64,000 nucleotides of DNA from Corella eumyota (GCA_963082875.1 OY720099.1:1488001-1552000), one strand, 5' to 3'; positions 12,711-26,054 are shown, counted from the stretch's first letter. The notes: generated by a model not told the origin, from the letters alone. Translations and numbers: made by a program.

Positions 12711-14279
12711 TTTTGAAGTTATGCCGTTTTAGTGCGCTTAAAACTTAAAATGTATGTTTTCTAATGCATTAGCGCAATTATTTTCCTATAGCTGTTGTAG
12801 ACTGAGTATCAAAAAATGTAAAATCGTGTATAATGTCTTAAAATAGATGAATTTCAATATTGAGAAATGATTACATATTAAAAGTTAAACCAATCTGACA
12901 AGCGAGCAGTGTGTGTGGTTGAACTTCTTATAACGTGAACGTTGTACGGGTCGGCACCAAGACAGTTGTGTAGAATTAATATTTTAATTATTACGTACGA
13001 CACTTACGTAGATGATCCACGCGCGCAGATAGAACTAAAAGAAATATGAATTTGGTTAAAAAAATATTTTTTTAGTATTGCGTATGCAAGCTAGTTATCA
13101 ATTCTGTATACTTTGGGCTATTTTTTTGGTTTATTAAGCAAATTTTCTATCTTTTTATTAGTTTCAAAATTTAGTATAATTATTATTTGTCTTGTTGGTG
13201 AACATTTTCTAACTTTAAATCGTAGGTTTAATAACTGTCATACTCGAACTAAGATTTTTAATTATATTATTAGAAATAATTTAAACTAATAAAAATAAAG
13301 TTAACTTTTGCAATTTAAGACTATTTAAAATTAATTTATGTCTGTACTGAATTTTTTAATGACTCTGGTACGCCACCACCCGGAAACGTAAAATATTTGA
13401 TTTCCAACTTTTTATTCTGTATCAGACCTATTATGTAAATTTAAGTTTTATTTAAAAAAATTGGGGCTCATTTTTTATTCATAAATATTGTTATCCCGAA
13501 ATGCTAAAAATTTTATAATTAATAAAAATGTAAGGTACAAAATTACAGAAAATCTTTGTGACTTGGTTATTAATATACACATATTGTTTGGCAGAGCGGT
13601 GGATATTTGTAAACAGTATTATCTTAAATTAATTAATGTTACAACGCGTTAACTTGCAATGGGTTTATACTTCCTCGAGGAAAGATAATAATTAAATTCC
13701 ACTACTCTTTTATAGCACCGAGAAGATCTTTAGGTCTTTTATTATAATGAGAAATTTTAGTTTCTTTTTGTTAAAACAAAAATAAACAAATTTTTGCCTT
13801 ACTAGAGATAAAAACAGCTGTACCAAGAAGTAATTTAAATTGTATGATTATTTTGATGGTTTAACTTGATAACTTGAACAGTAACCTTTAAATAATGTAG
13901 CAAAAACTTAAAACTTTAGTTAAATGTTGTTTAATATGCTTAAAGGTGTTACATTTTACTTTGGCACAAAGCGTTGCTTAATCTTAATATAATGTTTCAA
14001 TTATTCAAAAATTATATTTACTTTTATAAAACCTAAATCTTGTATAAATATTTTACAGATACCTTTTTTGCCAAACGATCAGTATAAACGAAATAAAACT
14101 TCTATTGTGAATATGGTATATACAATACATACAACAAAAGATAATGTTCAAGAATTATGATTAAACCAATATACGGCTGGGTAAGTTAATATAAGCTTTA
14201 AAATTTTTCACGCCGGGTTTAAACTAATTTAAAAACTGCCAAATACAATAGAAACAAATTAATTTTTAGTCAAACCTAA
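12711..14279. other. Intergenic, no gene recognised
   Basis: AT-rich sequence without convincing exons. A GC-richer stretch at about 12895-13035 (containing GTACGGGTCGGCACC and CCACGCGCGCAGATAG) stands out but codes for nothing recognisable. Confidence 0.5.
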
Positions 14280-14975
14280 AATCTCAAGCGTTAAAATAGT
14301 CACGATAGTTCAACGCACATTTGCAAAATATTATTATATCCACGAGTAATGACAAATTTGTTAGATGCGTATTTTCAGGATCAAAATTTTACTTAAAAAT
14401 ATCTCAAAGAACAAAAGTTACAAAATTTTGAAATCTCGCCTATATTGTGACCTTTTAACCTTTATGATAATATAGAAAATTCCGATAAAAAATTACGCAA
14501 AATTTTTTTCAAAATTAAAAATTATTTATTTCTTTAAAAGCAAAGTTGTTTAACGAACATTTTCACAAAATTTTAAAGTCGTATATTAATATTTACCAGA
14601 GTTATGACAAATTTATTAAATTTTTACGAAATCGCAAAACTTAAAATATTGTATTAAAATGGAAGAGTATGGTCCTAACTAAGATTTTAAGATTAAACAT
14701 TCCTTGAATATCTCATCTAAAACAAAAATGACAGCATTTTTCTGTGTATCTGTTTTCATTTTTCTGTTTATAGTTTGGCAATAATTTATGTTATTTCTTA
14801 TTTATAGATCACAGGGTTAAAAATGGAACTTTGAAACAAGTGGACAATCTGCTTATATATTATAATGATTGAATTTATTTATAATATTTGTGCATTGATG
14901 TTATAATTTTTATTTTAAAGGCAAAAACTTTTTTTTTGTTTTTTGCAAATTTTTTTTTAATGCATGTAAATATGT
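14280..14975 (+). repeat. Diverged ancestral copies of the 312-bp satellite (left flank)
   Basis: Stretches such as AGTTATGACAAATTTATTAA then GCAAAACTTAAAATATTGTA and GGTCCTAACTAAGATT follow the same order as the satellite unit (AGTTATGAAACTTTTATTAA, AAAACCTAAAATTTTGTATT, GGCCTAACTAACATT) but with heavy divergence. This looks like two old monomers in direct orientation next to the homogeneous array. Confidence 0.6.
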
Positions 14976-14979
14976 TGAA

Positions 14980-17900
14980 ATTTTCAGTAAAACAAAAGTT
15001 TGAGGTAATTTTTATTTTGGTTCTCATTGGGTCACGTGATATTTTTGGCCAATGATATTGCATACAAATTTTTTGAAAAAAAAAAAAAAATTTTAAATCG
15101 AAAAATAATTGTTGTGTTAGAACCGCACAGGTCCAATTACCGTGTTTACAAAATATTTTTTAAAAATATTAATATTCATAAAAGTTATGAAACTTTTATA
15201 AAAAATTTATGAAATCTTAAAACCTAAAATTTTGTATTTTATAAGACGCACATTGGCCTAACTAACATTCAAGATAAAACATTTCGCGAAAATTTTTAGT
15301 AAAACAAAAGTTTGAGGTAATTTTTATTTTGGGTTTAATTAGGTCACGTGATATTTTTGGCCAATGATATTGCATACAAATTTTTTGAAAAAAAATAAAA
15401 AATTTTAAATCGAAAAATAATTGTTGTGTTAGAACCGCACAGGTCCAAATACCGTGTTTACAAAATATTTTTCGAAAATATTAATATTCATAAAAGTTAT
15501 GAAACTTTTATTAAAAATTTATGAAATCTCAAAACCTAAAATTTTGTATTTTATTAGACGCGCATTGGCCTAACTAACATTCAAGATAAAACATTTCGCG
15601 AAAATTTTCAGTAAAACAAAAGTTTGAGGTAATTTTTATTTTGGGTTTAATTAGGTCACGTGATATTTTTGGCCAATGATATTGCATACAAATTTTTTGA
15701 AAAAAAAATAAAAAATTTTAAATCGAAAAATAATTGTTGCGTTAGAACCGCACAGGTCCAATTACCGTGTTTACAAAATATTTTTCGAAAATATCAATAT
15801 TCATAAAAGTTATGAAACTTTTATTAAAAATTTATGAAATCTCAAAACCTAAAATTTTATATTTTATTAGACGCGCATTGGCCTAACTAACATTCAAGAT
15901 AAAACATTTCGCGAAAATTTTCAGTAAAACAAAAGTTTGAGGTAATTTTTATTTTGGGTTTAATTAGGTCACGTGATATTTTTGGCCAATGATATTGCAT
16001 ACAAATTTTTTGAAAAAAAATAAAAAATTTTAAATCGAAAAATAATTGTTGTGTTAGAACCGCACAGGTCCAATTACCGTGTTTACAAAATATTTTTCGA
16101 AAATATTAATATTCATAAAAGTTATGAAACTTTTATTAAAAATTTATGAAATCTCAAAACCTAAAATTTTGTATTTTATTAGACGCGCATTGACCTAAAT
16201 AACATTCAAGATAAAACATTTCGCGAAAATTTTCAGTAAAACAAAAGTTTGAGGTAATTTTTATTTTGGTTTTCATTAGGTCACGTGATATTTTTGGCCA
16301 ATAATATTGCATACAAATTTTTTGAAAAAAAAATAAAAAATTTTAAATCGAGAAATAATTGTTGTGTTAGAACCGCACAGGTCCAATTACCGTGTTTACA
16401 AAATATTTTTCAAAAATATTAATATTTATAAAAGTTATGAAACTTTTATTAAAAATTTATGAAATCTCAAAACCTAAAATTTTGTATTTTATTAGACGCG
16501 CATTGGCCTAACTAACATTCAAGATAAAACATTTCGCGAAAATTTTCAGTAAAACAAAAGTGTGAGGTAATTTTTATTTTGGTTTTCATTAGGTCACGTG
16601 ATATTTTTGGCCAATGATATTGCATACAAATTTTTTGAAAAAAAATAAAAAATTTTAAATCGAAAAATAATTGTTGTGTTAAAACCGCACAGGTCCAATT
16701 ACCGTGTTTACAAAATATTTTTCGAAAATATTAATATTCATAAACGTTATGAAACTTTTATTAAAAATTTATGAAATCTCAAAACCTAAAATTTTGTATT
16801 TTATTAGACGCGCATTGACCTAAATAACATTCAAGATAAAACATTTCGCGAAAATTTTCAGTAAAACAAAAGTTTGAGGTAATTTTTATTTTGGTTTTCA
16901 TTAGGGCACGTGATATTTTTGGCCAATAATATTGCATACAAATTTTTTGAAAAAAAAATAAAAAATTTTAAATCGAGAAATAATTGTTGTGTTAGAACCG
17001 CACAGGTCCAATTACCGTGTTTACAAAATATTTTTCAAAAATATTAATATTTATAAAAGTTATGAAACTTTTATTAAAAATTTATGAAATCTCAAAACCT
17101 AAAATTTTGTATTTTATTAGACGCGCATTGGCCTAACTAACATTCAAGATAAAACATTTCGCGAAAATTTTCAGTAAAACAAAAGTTTGAGGTAATTTTA
17201 ATTTTGGTTTTCATTAGGTCACGTGATATTTTTGGCCAATGATATTTGCATACAAATTTTTTGAAAAAAAATAAAAAATTTTAAATCGAAAAATAATTGT
17301 TGTGTTAGAACCGCACAGGTCCAATTACCGTGTTTACAAAATATTTTTCGAAAATATTAATATTCATAAAAGTTATGAAACTTTTATTAAAAATTTATGA
17401 AATCTCAAAACCTAAAATTTTGTATTTTATTAGACGCGCATTGACCTAAATAACATTCAAGATAAAACATTTCGCGAAAATTTTCAGTAAAACAAAAGTT
17501 TGAGGTAATTTTTATTTTGGTTTTCATTAGGTCACGTGATATTTTTGGCCAATAATATTGCATACAAATTTTTTGAAAAAAAATAAAAAATTTTAAATCG
17601 AGAAATAATTGTTGTGTTAGAACCGCACAGGTCCAATTACCGTGTTTACAAAATATTTTTCAAAAATATTAATATTTATAAAAGTTATGAAACTTTTATT
17701 AAAAATTTATGAAATCTCAAAACCTAAAATTTTGTATTTTATTAGACGCGCATTGGCCTAACTAACATTCAAGATAAAACATTTCGCGAAAATTTTCAGT
17801 AAAACAAAAGTGTGAGGTAATTTTTATTTTGGTTTTCATTAGGTCACGTGATATTTTTGGCCAATGATATTGCATACAAATTTTTTGAAAAAAAATAAAA

Positions 17901-20900
17901 AATTTTAAATCGAAAAATAATTGTTGTGTTAAAACCGCACAGGTCCAATTACCGTGTTTACAAAATATTTTTCGAAAATATTAATATTCATAAACGTTAT
18001 GAAACTTTTATTAAAAATTTATGAAATCTCAAAACCTAAAATTTTGTATTTTATTAGTCGCGCATTGGCCTAACTAACATTCAAGATAAAACATTTCGCG
18101 AAAATTTTCAGTAAAACAAAAGTTTGAGGTAATTTTTATTTTGGGTTTAATTAGGTCACGTGATATTTTTGGCCAATGATATTGCATACAAATTTTTTGA
18201 AAAAAAAATATAAAATTTTAAATCGAGAAATAATTGTTGTGTTAGAACCGCACAGGTCCAATTGCCGTGTTTACAAAATATTTTTCGAAAATATTAATAT
18301 TCATAAAAGTTATGAAACTTTTATTAAAAATTTATGAAATCTCAAAACCTAAAATTTTGTATTTTATTAGACGCGCATTGGCCTAACTAACATTCAAGAT
18401 AAAACATTTCGCGAAAATTTTCAGTAAAGCAAAAGTTTGAGGTAATTTTTATTTTGGGTTTTCATTAGGTCACGTGATATTTTTGGCCAATGATATTGCA
18501 TACAAATTTTTTGAAAAAAAATTAAAAATTTTAAATCAAAAAATAATTGTTGTGTTAGAACCGCACAGGTCCAATTACTGTGTTTACAAAATATTTTTTA
18601 AAAATATTAATATTCATAAAAGTTATGAAAATTTTATTAAAAATTTATGAGATCTCAAAACCTAAAATTTTGTATTTTATTAGACGCACATTGGCCTAAC
18701 TAACATTCAAGATAAAACATTTCGCAAAAATTTTCAGTAAAACAAAAGTTTGAGGTAATTTTTATTTTGGGTTTAATTAGGTCACGTGATATTTTTAGCC
18801 AATGATATTGCATACAAATTTTTTGAAAAAAAATAAAAAATTTTAAATCGAAAAATAATTGTTGTGTTAGAACCGCACAGGTCCAATTACCGTGTTTACA
18901 AAATATTTTTCGAAAATATTAATATTCATAAAAGTTATGAAACTTTTATTAAAAATTTATGAAATCTTAAAACCTAAAATTTTGTATTTTATTAGACGCG
19001 CATTGGCCTAACTAACATTCAAGATAAAACATTTCGCGAAAATTTTCAGTAAAACAAAAGTTTGAGGTAATTTTTATTTTGGGTTTAATTAGGTCACGTG
19101 ATATTTTTGGCCAATGATATTGCATACAAATTTTTTGAAAAAAAAATAAAAAATTTTAAATCGAAAAATAATTGTTGCGTTAGAACCGCACAGGTCCAAT
19201 TACCGTGTTTACAAAATATTTTTCGAAAATATCAATATTCATAAAAGTTATGAAACTTTTATTAAAAATTTATGAAATCTCAAAACCTAAAATTTTGTAT
19301 TTTATTAGACGCGCATTGGCCTAACTAACATTCAAGATAAAACATTTCGCGAAAATTTTCAGTAAAACAAAAGTTTGAGGTAATTTTTATTTTGGGTTAA
19401 ATTAGGTCACGTGATATTTTTGGCCAATGATATTGCATACAAATTTTTTGAAAAAAAAATAAAAAATTTTAAATCGAAAAATAATTGTTGTGTTAGAACC
19501 GCACAGTTCCAATTACCGTGTTTACAAAATATTTTTCGAAAATATTAATATTCATAAAAGTTATGAAACTTTTATTAAAAATTTATGAAATCTTAAAACC
19601 TAAAATTTTGTATTTTATTAGACGCGCATTGGCCTAAATAACATTCAAGATAAAACATTTCGCAAAAATTTTCAGTAAAACAAAAGTTTGAGGTAATTTT
19701 TATTTTGGTTTTCATTAGGTCACGTGATATTTTTGGCCAATGATAATGCATACAAATTTTTTGAAAAAAAATAAAAAATTTTAAATCGAAAAATAATTGT
19801 TGTGTTAGAACCGCACAGGTCCAATTACCGTGTTTACAAAATATTTTTCGAAAATATTAGTATTCATAAAAGTTATGAAACTTTTATTAAAAATTTATGA
19901 AATCTCAAAACCTAAAATTTTGTATTTTATTAGACGCGCATTGGCCTAACTAACATTCAAGATAAAACATTTCGCGAAAATTTTCAGTAAAACAAAAGTT
20001 TGAGGTAATTTTTATTTTGGGTTTAATTAGGTCACGTGATATTTTTGGCCAATGATATTGCATACAAATTTAAAAAAAATAAATAAATATTTTAAATCGA
20101 AAAATAATTGTTGTGTTAGAACCGCACAGGTCCAATTGCCGTGTTTACAAAATATTTTTCGAAAATATTAGTATTCATAAAAGTTATGAAACTTTTATTA
20201 AAAATTTATGAAATCTCAAAACCTAAAATTTTGTATTTTATTAGACGCGCATTGGCCTAAATAACATTCAAGATAAAACATTTCGCAAAAATTTTCAGTA
20301 AAACAAAAGTTTGAGGTAATTTTTATTTTGGGTTTAATTAGGTCACGTGATATTTTTGGCCAATGATATTGCATACAAATTTAAAAAAAATAAATAAATA
20401 TTTTAAATCCAAAAATAATTGTTGTGTTAGAACCGCACAGGTCCAATTGCCGTGTTTACAAAATATTTTTCGAAAATATCAATATTCATAAAAGTTATGA
20501 AACTTTTATTAAAAATTTATGAAATCTCAAAACCTAAAATTTTGTATTTTATTAGACGCGCATTGGCCTAACTAACATTCAAGATAAAACATTTCGCGAA
20601 AATTTTCAGTAAAACAAAAGTTTGAGGTAATTTTTATTTTGGGTTTAATTAGGTCACGTGATATTTTTGGCCAATGATATTGCATACAAATTTTTTTTAA
20701 AAAAATTAAAAATTTTAAATCAAAAAATAATTGTTGTGTTAGAACCGCACAGGTCTAATTACCGTGTTTACAAAATATTTTTTAAAAATATTAATATTCA
20801 TAAAAGTTATGAAAATTTTATTAAAAATTTATGAGATCTCAAAACCTAAAATTTTGTATTTTATTAGACGCGCATTGGCCTAACTAACATTCAAGATAAA

Positions 20901-23695
20901 ACATTTCGCAAAAATTTTCAGTAAAACAAAAGTTTGAGGTAATTTTTATTTTGGGTTTAATTAGGTCACGTGATATTTTTGGCCAATGATATTGCATACA
21001 AATTTTTTGAAAAAAAATAAAAAATTTTAAATCGAAAAATAATTGTTGTGTTAGAACCGCACAGGTCCAATTACCGTGTTTACAAAATATTTTTCGAAAA
21101 TATTAATATTCATAAAAGTTATGAAACTTTTATTAAAAATTTATGAAATCTCAAAACCTAAAATTTTGTATTTTATTAGACGCGCATTGGCCTAACTAAC
21201 ATTCAAGATAAAACATTTCGCGAAAATTTTCAGTAAAACAAAAGTTTGAGGTAATTTTTATTTTGGGTTAAATTAGGTCACGTGATATTTTTGGCCAATG
21301 ATATTGCATACAAATTTTTTGAAAAAAAATAAAAAATTTTAAATCAAAAAATAATTGTTGTGTTAGAACCGCACAGGTCCAATTACCGTGTTTACAAAAT
21401 ATTTTTCGAAAATATTAATATTCATAAAAGTTATGAAACTTTTATTAAAAATTTATGAAATCTTAAAACCTAAAATTTTGTATTTTATTAGACGCGCATT
21501 GGCCTAACTAACATTCAAGATAAAACATTTCGCGAAAATTTTCAGTAAAACAAAAGTTTGAGGTAATTTTTATTTTGGTTTTCATTAGGTCACGTGATAT
21601 TTTTGGCCAATGATATTGCATACAAATTTTTTGAAAAAAAATAAAAAATTTTAAATCAAAAAATAATTGTTGTGTTAGAACCGCACAGGTCCAATTACCG
21701 TGTTTACAAAATATTTTTCGAAAATATTAGTATTCATAAAAGTTATGAAACTTTTATTAAAAATTTATGAAATCTCAAAACCTAAAATTTTATATTTTAT
21801 TAGAAGCGCATCGGCCTAACTAACATTCAAGATAAAACATTTCGCGAAAATTTTCAGTAAAACAAAAGTTTGAGGTAATTTTTATTTTGGTTTTCATTAG
21901 GTCACGTGATATTTTTGGCCAATAATATTGCATACAAATTTTTTGAAAAAAAATAAAAAATTTTAAATCGAAAAATAAAGTTTTTTTATTAAAAATTTAT
22001 GAAATCTCAAAACCTAAAATTTTGTATTTTATTAGACGCGCATTGGCCTAACTAACATTCAAGATAAAACATTTCGCGAAAATTTTGAGTAGAACAAAAG
22101 TTTAAGATAATTTTTATTTTGGGTTTAATTAGGTCACGTGATATTTTTGGCCAATAATATTGCATACAATTTTTTGAAAAAAAATAAAAAATTTTAAATA
22201 AAAATTAATTGTTGTGTTAGAACCGCACAGGTCCAATTCCCGTGTTTACAAAATATTTTTCAAAAATATTAATATTCATAAAAGTTATGAAACTTTTATT
22301 AAAAATTTATGAAATCTCAAAACCTAAAATTTTGTATTTTATTAGACGCGTATTAGCCTAACTAACATTCAAGATAAAATATTTCGCGAAAATTTTCAGT
22401 AAAACAAAAGTTTAAGGTAATTTTTATTTTGGATTTAATTAGGTCACGTGATATTTTTGGCCAATGATACTGCATACAAATTTTTTGAAAAAAAATAAAA
22501 AATTTTAAATCGAAAAATAATTGTTGTGTTAGAACCGCACAAGTCCAATTACCGTGTTTACAAAATATTTTTCGAAAATATTAATATTCATAAAAGTTAT
22601 GAAACTTTTATTAAAAATTTATGAAATCTCAAAACCTAAAATTTTGTATTTTATTAGACGCGCATCGGCCTAACTAACATTCAAGATAAAACATTTCGCA
22701 AAAATTTTCAGTAAAACAAAAGTTTGAGGTAATTTTTATTTTGGTTTTCATTAGGTCACGTGATATTTTTGGCCAATGATATTGCATACAAATTTTTTGA
22801 AAAAAAATAAAAAATTTTAAATCGAAAAATAATTGTTGTGTTAGAACCGCACAGGTCCAATTACCGTGTTTACGAAATATTTTTCGAAAATATTAATATT
22901 CATAAAAGTTATGAAACTTTTATTAAAAATTTATGAAATCTCAAAACCTAAAATTTTGTATTTTATTAGACGCGCATCGGCCTAACTAACATTCAAGATA
23001 AAACATTTCGCAAAAATTTTCAGTAAAACAAAAGTTTGAGGTAATTTTTATTTTGGTTTTCATTAGGTCACGTGATATTTTTGACCACTGATATTGCATA
23101 CAAATTTTTTGAAAAAAAATAAAAAATTTTAAATCGAAAAATAATTGTTGTGTTAGAACCGCACAGGTCCAATTACCGTGTTTACAAAATATTTTTCGAA
23201 AATATCAATTTTCATAAAAGTTATGAAACTTTTATTAAAAATTTATGAAATCTTAAAACCTAAAATTTTGTATTTTATTAGAGGCACATTGGCCTAACTA
23301 ACATTCAAGATAAAACATTTCGCGAAAATTTTCAGTAAAACAAAAGTTTGAGGTAATTTTTATTTTGGTTTTCATTAGGTCACGTGATATTTTTGGCCAA
23401 TGATATTGCATACAAATTTTTTGAAAAAAAAATAAAAAATTTTAAATCGAAAAATAATTGTTGCGTTAGAACCGCACAGGTCCAATTACCGTGTTTACAA
23501 AATATTTTTTGAAAATATCAATATTCATAAAAGTTATGAAACTTTTATTAAAAATTTATGAAATCTCAAAACTTAAAATTTTGTATTTTATTAGACGCGC
23601 ATTGGCCTAACTAACATTCAAGATAAAACATTTCGCGAAAATTTTCAGTAAAACAAAAGTTTGAGGTAATTTTTATTTTGGGTTTAATTAGGTCA
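14980..23695 (+). repeat. Satellite array, ~28 units of ~312 bp
   Basis: The anchor GTCACGTGATATTTTTGGCC recurs at 15031, 15343, 15655, 15968, 16280, 16593, 16905 and so on to 23379 at 311-314 bp intervals (one unit carries GGCACGTG). A single short interval (21901 to 22133, 232 bp) marks an internal deletion of about 80 bp. A final partial unit breaks off after 23692. Units differ by a few percent. Each contains CACGTG, CCAAT, an AACCGCACAGGTCC block, an AT-rich middle and a GACGCGCATTGGCCTAAC block. No coding potential is seen. 312 bp is about two 156-bp lengths, which would suit two nucleosomes; that is inference. Confidence 0.97.
16280..18154 (+). repeat. Higher-order (2- and 4-unit) repeat inside the satellite
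   Basis: Variant markers alternate: units starting at 16280, 16905 and 17531 share CCAATAATATTG, CGAGAAATAATTG and AATATTTATAAAAG. Units at 16593 and 17843 share AGTGTGAGGTAA, GTTAAAACCGC and CATAAACGTTATG. The pattern repeats every ~625 bp and every ~1250 bp, showing amplification of multi-unit blocks by unequal exchange. Confidence 0.8.
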
Positions 23696-23729
23696 AAAGG
23701 TCGCGCGAACAATTCAATGTACGCAAAAT

Positions 23730-23965
23730 AAAAAAATGTTTTTTTGTTCTTTTAATTATTTTTGAAAATTTCTTTATCTTGAGCATTAGTTATACCAAAA
23801 CAGTTCTAAAAAAATTTAAAAATCAATGTCATAAATTTGTCATAACTCTCGGAAATATTAATGTTTGCTAAAAAATTTCTGCAAGCACGGCTGTTAGAAC
23901 AGTGCGGTTTTATTGGTATAGTTATCTTTTGATTTAAAAAAAAACTAGTGTGCTAGGTCACGTGA
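23730..23965 (-). repeat. Inverted diverged satellite monomer (right flank)
   Basis: Read on the minus strand, the order AACCGCACTG, ACAGCCG..., AACATTAATATTTCCGAGAG and TTATGACAAATTTATGACAT matches the satellite segment from AACCGCACAGG to AGTTATGAAACTTTTA, but diverged. It sits beside the array in opposite orientation and is followed by another GGTCACGTGATC (about 23956). Confidence 0.55.
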
Positions 23966-24018
23966 TCATATAACCGGCCCTATGTACGCAAAATACAAAA
24001 AATTGGTGGGTTGATTAT

Positions 24019-24105
24019 ATTGAGGAGTCTAAGTTGGGAACCAAACCTCGGAACTCAGTACTGAGAGTTGTGGGCCCTTCGCACTGAGCTAACTGTCACG
24101 ACCTT
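24019..24105 (-). repeat. tRNA-like segment (SINE head or tRNA pseudogene)
   Basis: On the minus strand the stretch contains an A-box-like GTTAGCTCAGTG and a B-box-like GGTTTGGTTCCC at tRNA spacing. No clean cloverleaf forms, so it is a tRNA-derived repeat remnant rather than a working tRNA. Confidence 0.45.
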
Positions 24106-24269
24106 TCAATGATGCAAAATTGTATACATAGCTTAAGTAAGCACTTGTAATAATATAAAAAATAGATTTATTTGATAAATAAAATATGGTTTGAAAATAT
24201 TTGATTATTTTTAAATTTTTATAAATAAAAAAAGATATGCATAAACATTAACTAAGAATATTACAAACC

Positions 24270-24930
24270 TTTGATTTTTAATAAACAAACAAGCATTTAT
24301 ATATATAATACAAACAAAAACTAATATTTAACCCAGTTTTAATTTGGTGATATTAGGATATAAATTATAGTAAATTTTAAATTCTTAAAATTGATTTTTA
24401 TTAAATAAACAAGCATTTAAATATGATAAATAAACAAAAATTATTTTTCTAATATGTTTTTTAATTACTTATATTATAAAATACATCATACCAAATTTTT
24501 AATGCTTAATGTCGAACTTTAATTTTTAATGAACAAACCAGCATTTAAATATAAAAAACAAACAAGAATTATTTTTTAATTTATTTTCGAATTATAAATA
24601 TTATAAGATAAAACCGACCAAAATTTAAAAACCTAATAACAATCTTTAAATTTAAATAAACAAACACCTATTAATTAGTGACAAAAATTAAATTCGTTTT
24701 TGAGCTATTAATATCATGATATACAATTGACAAAAATTTAAAAAATTAATAACAACCTTTAAACTTTAATAAACAAACACCTATTATTAAGTAATTAGTG
24801 ATAAAAATTAAAATTTTAATTTATTTTTGAGTTAGTAATATCATAATATACAATTGACCAAGATTTAAAAAATTAATAACAACCTTTAAATTTTAATAAA
24901 CAGACACCTTTTAATTAGTGATATTTAAAT
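24270..24930 (+). repeat. Degenerate ~122-bp tandem repeat, about 6 units
   Basis: The marker TTTTAATAAACAAACA recurs (with changes) near 24276, 24398, 24520, 24645, 24768 and 24890. Between markers are conserved ATTAGTGATAAAAATT and AATATCATAATATACAATTG segments. The divergence is high. It is unrelated by eye to the 312-bp unit and forms a second satellite in the same gene-free block. Confidence 0.7.
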
Positions 24931-25072
24931 GTGGTAAATAGGAGGTTTGCGATTCGTTGGGATAATAACAAACATACTAAAATTTAGAACTTTTAGTTTT
25001 AAAGAACAAAAGTTATCGTCTTTCAAAATTCGTCAAATAAGAATAAAAACAATAATAATAATAAATATAATG

Positions 25073-25170
25073 ACAATAACAATATGTTTTGAAATCTAAG
25101 ATTTCGAACCATAATAAATACACTGACCATAACAATATGTTTCGAAATCTAAGATTTCGAACTATAATAA
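25073..25170. repeat. Short tandem pair with internal palindrome
   Basis: Two copies of a ~57-bp unit share AACAATATGTTT then CGAAATCTAAGATTTCGAAC; the core CGAAATC-TA-AGATTTCG is nearly self-complementary. Confidence 0.7.
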
Positions 25171-25745
25171 AGGTATGACATATTTACTAAATTTTTGCCA
25201 AACTCCAAATTCGAAAATTAAACATTTTATTAGGTGCGCATTGACCTAACTAACATACTAGATAAAGAAATTTCGCAAAAAATTTAAGTAGAACAAAAGT
25301 AAGAGCTATTTTATATTTGGCGAAGTTGACCATATTTGACCGATATTGGTAACATATTAAATACGCAAATTTTTTTTTCAAACAATCAAAATTTTGAAAT
25401 CGAATTTTATCCATACCAAATAAACGTATTTGGCCTAAATAACGTATTTCAAAAATTATTAATAATTAATAAAGTTATGACATATTTACTAAATTTTCGG
25501 CAAATTTCAAATTAGAAAATTAAACATTTTATTAGGTGCGCATTGACCTAACATACTAAATAAAAAAGTTCGCAAAAAAGTAGAACAAAAATTGGAGTCA
25601 TTGTATATTTAACGAAGTTGACCCCATTTGACCCATATTGGTAACATATTACATAGGCAAATTTTTTTTTCAAAAAATTAAAATTTTGAAATCAAATTTT
25701 ATTTATACCAAATAAACGTATTTGGGCTAAATAACGTATTTTTGT
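25160..25745 (+). repeat. Two diverged direct satellite monomers
   Basis: Two ~300-bp units share ATTAGGTGCGCATTGACCTA, then a TTCGCAAAAA-AAGTAGAACAAAAGT block and TATTGGTAACATATTA. The first blocks correspond to ATTAGACGCGCATTGGCCTA and CAGTAAAACAAAAGT of the homogeneous array. They are old relatives of the 312-bp family that lack the CACGTG box. Confidence 0.7.
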
Positions 25746-25865
25746 TGTTTTTTCCTTGTTTTATCTCTGAAAAAATTTTATCTCTGAACCTATACTTTTT
25801 TAAAGAATACATTGGTTGTTACGTAAAACTTGAATATCTTTTTATAATTTTTTTTATTTGAAGTT

Positions 25866-25940
25866 GAATGACAACAGCTGGATTCGAACTTGGACATAGC
25901 GATCAGTATACAATGGTACTAACCATTATACTACCGATAT
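25866..25940 (-). repeat. tRNA-like sequence, probably a pseudogene or SINE head
   Basis: The minus strand reads TAGTATAATGGTTAGTACC (A box) and, about 30 nt later, AGTTCGAATCC (B box), as in Asp/Glu/Gly/His-type tRNAs. Acceptor, anticodon and T stems do not pair well, so a functional tRNA is unlikely. Confidence 0.5.
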
Positions 25941-26054
25941 AATTAAAAAAATAATGACAAAATTAACACATGAATGTTAAAAAAAATAGTGAGAAAAAGC
26001 ACAGGTTCATATCTACATTATTATCTTATACCCCTCTATTGGTTAATAGGTTAC

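Noticed and set aside
15027-15212. Open frame in the satellite
   Set aside because: The frame is not kept in later units of the array; it is a chance opening in tandem repeat DNA.
14980-23695. CRISPR-like array
   Set aside because: The host is an animal and the units are contiguous 312-bp near-identical repeats without unique spacers; this is satellite DNA.
25866-25940. Functional tRNA gene
   Set aside because: A and B boxes are good, but acceptor, anticodon and T stems do not pair; better explained as a tRNA pseudogene or SINE head.
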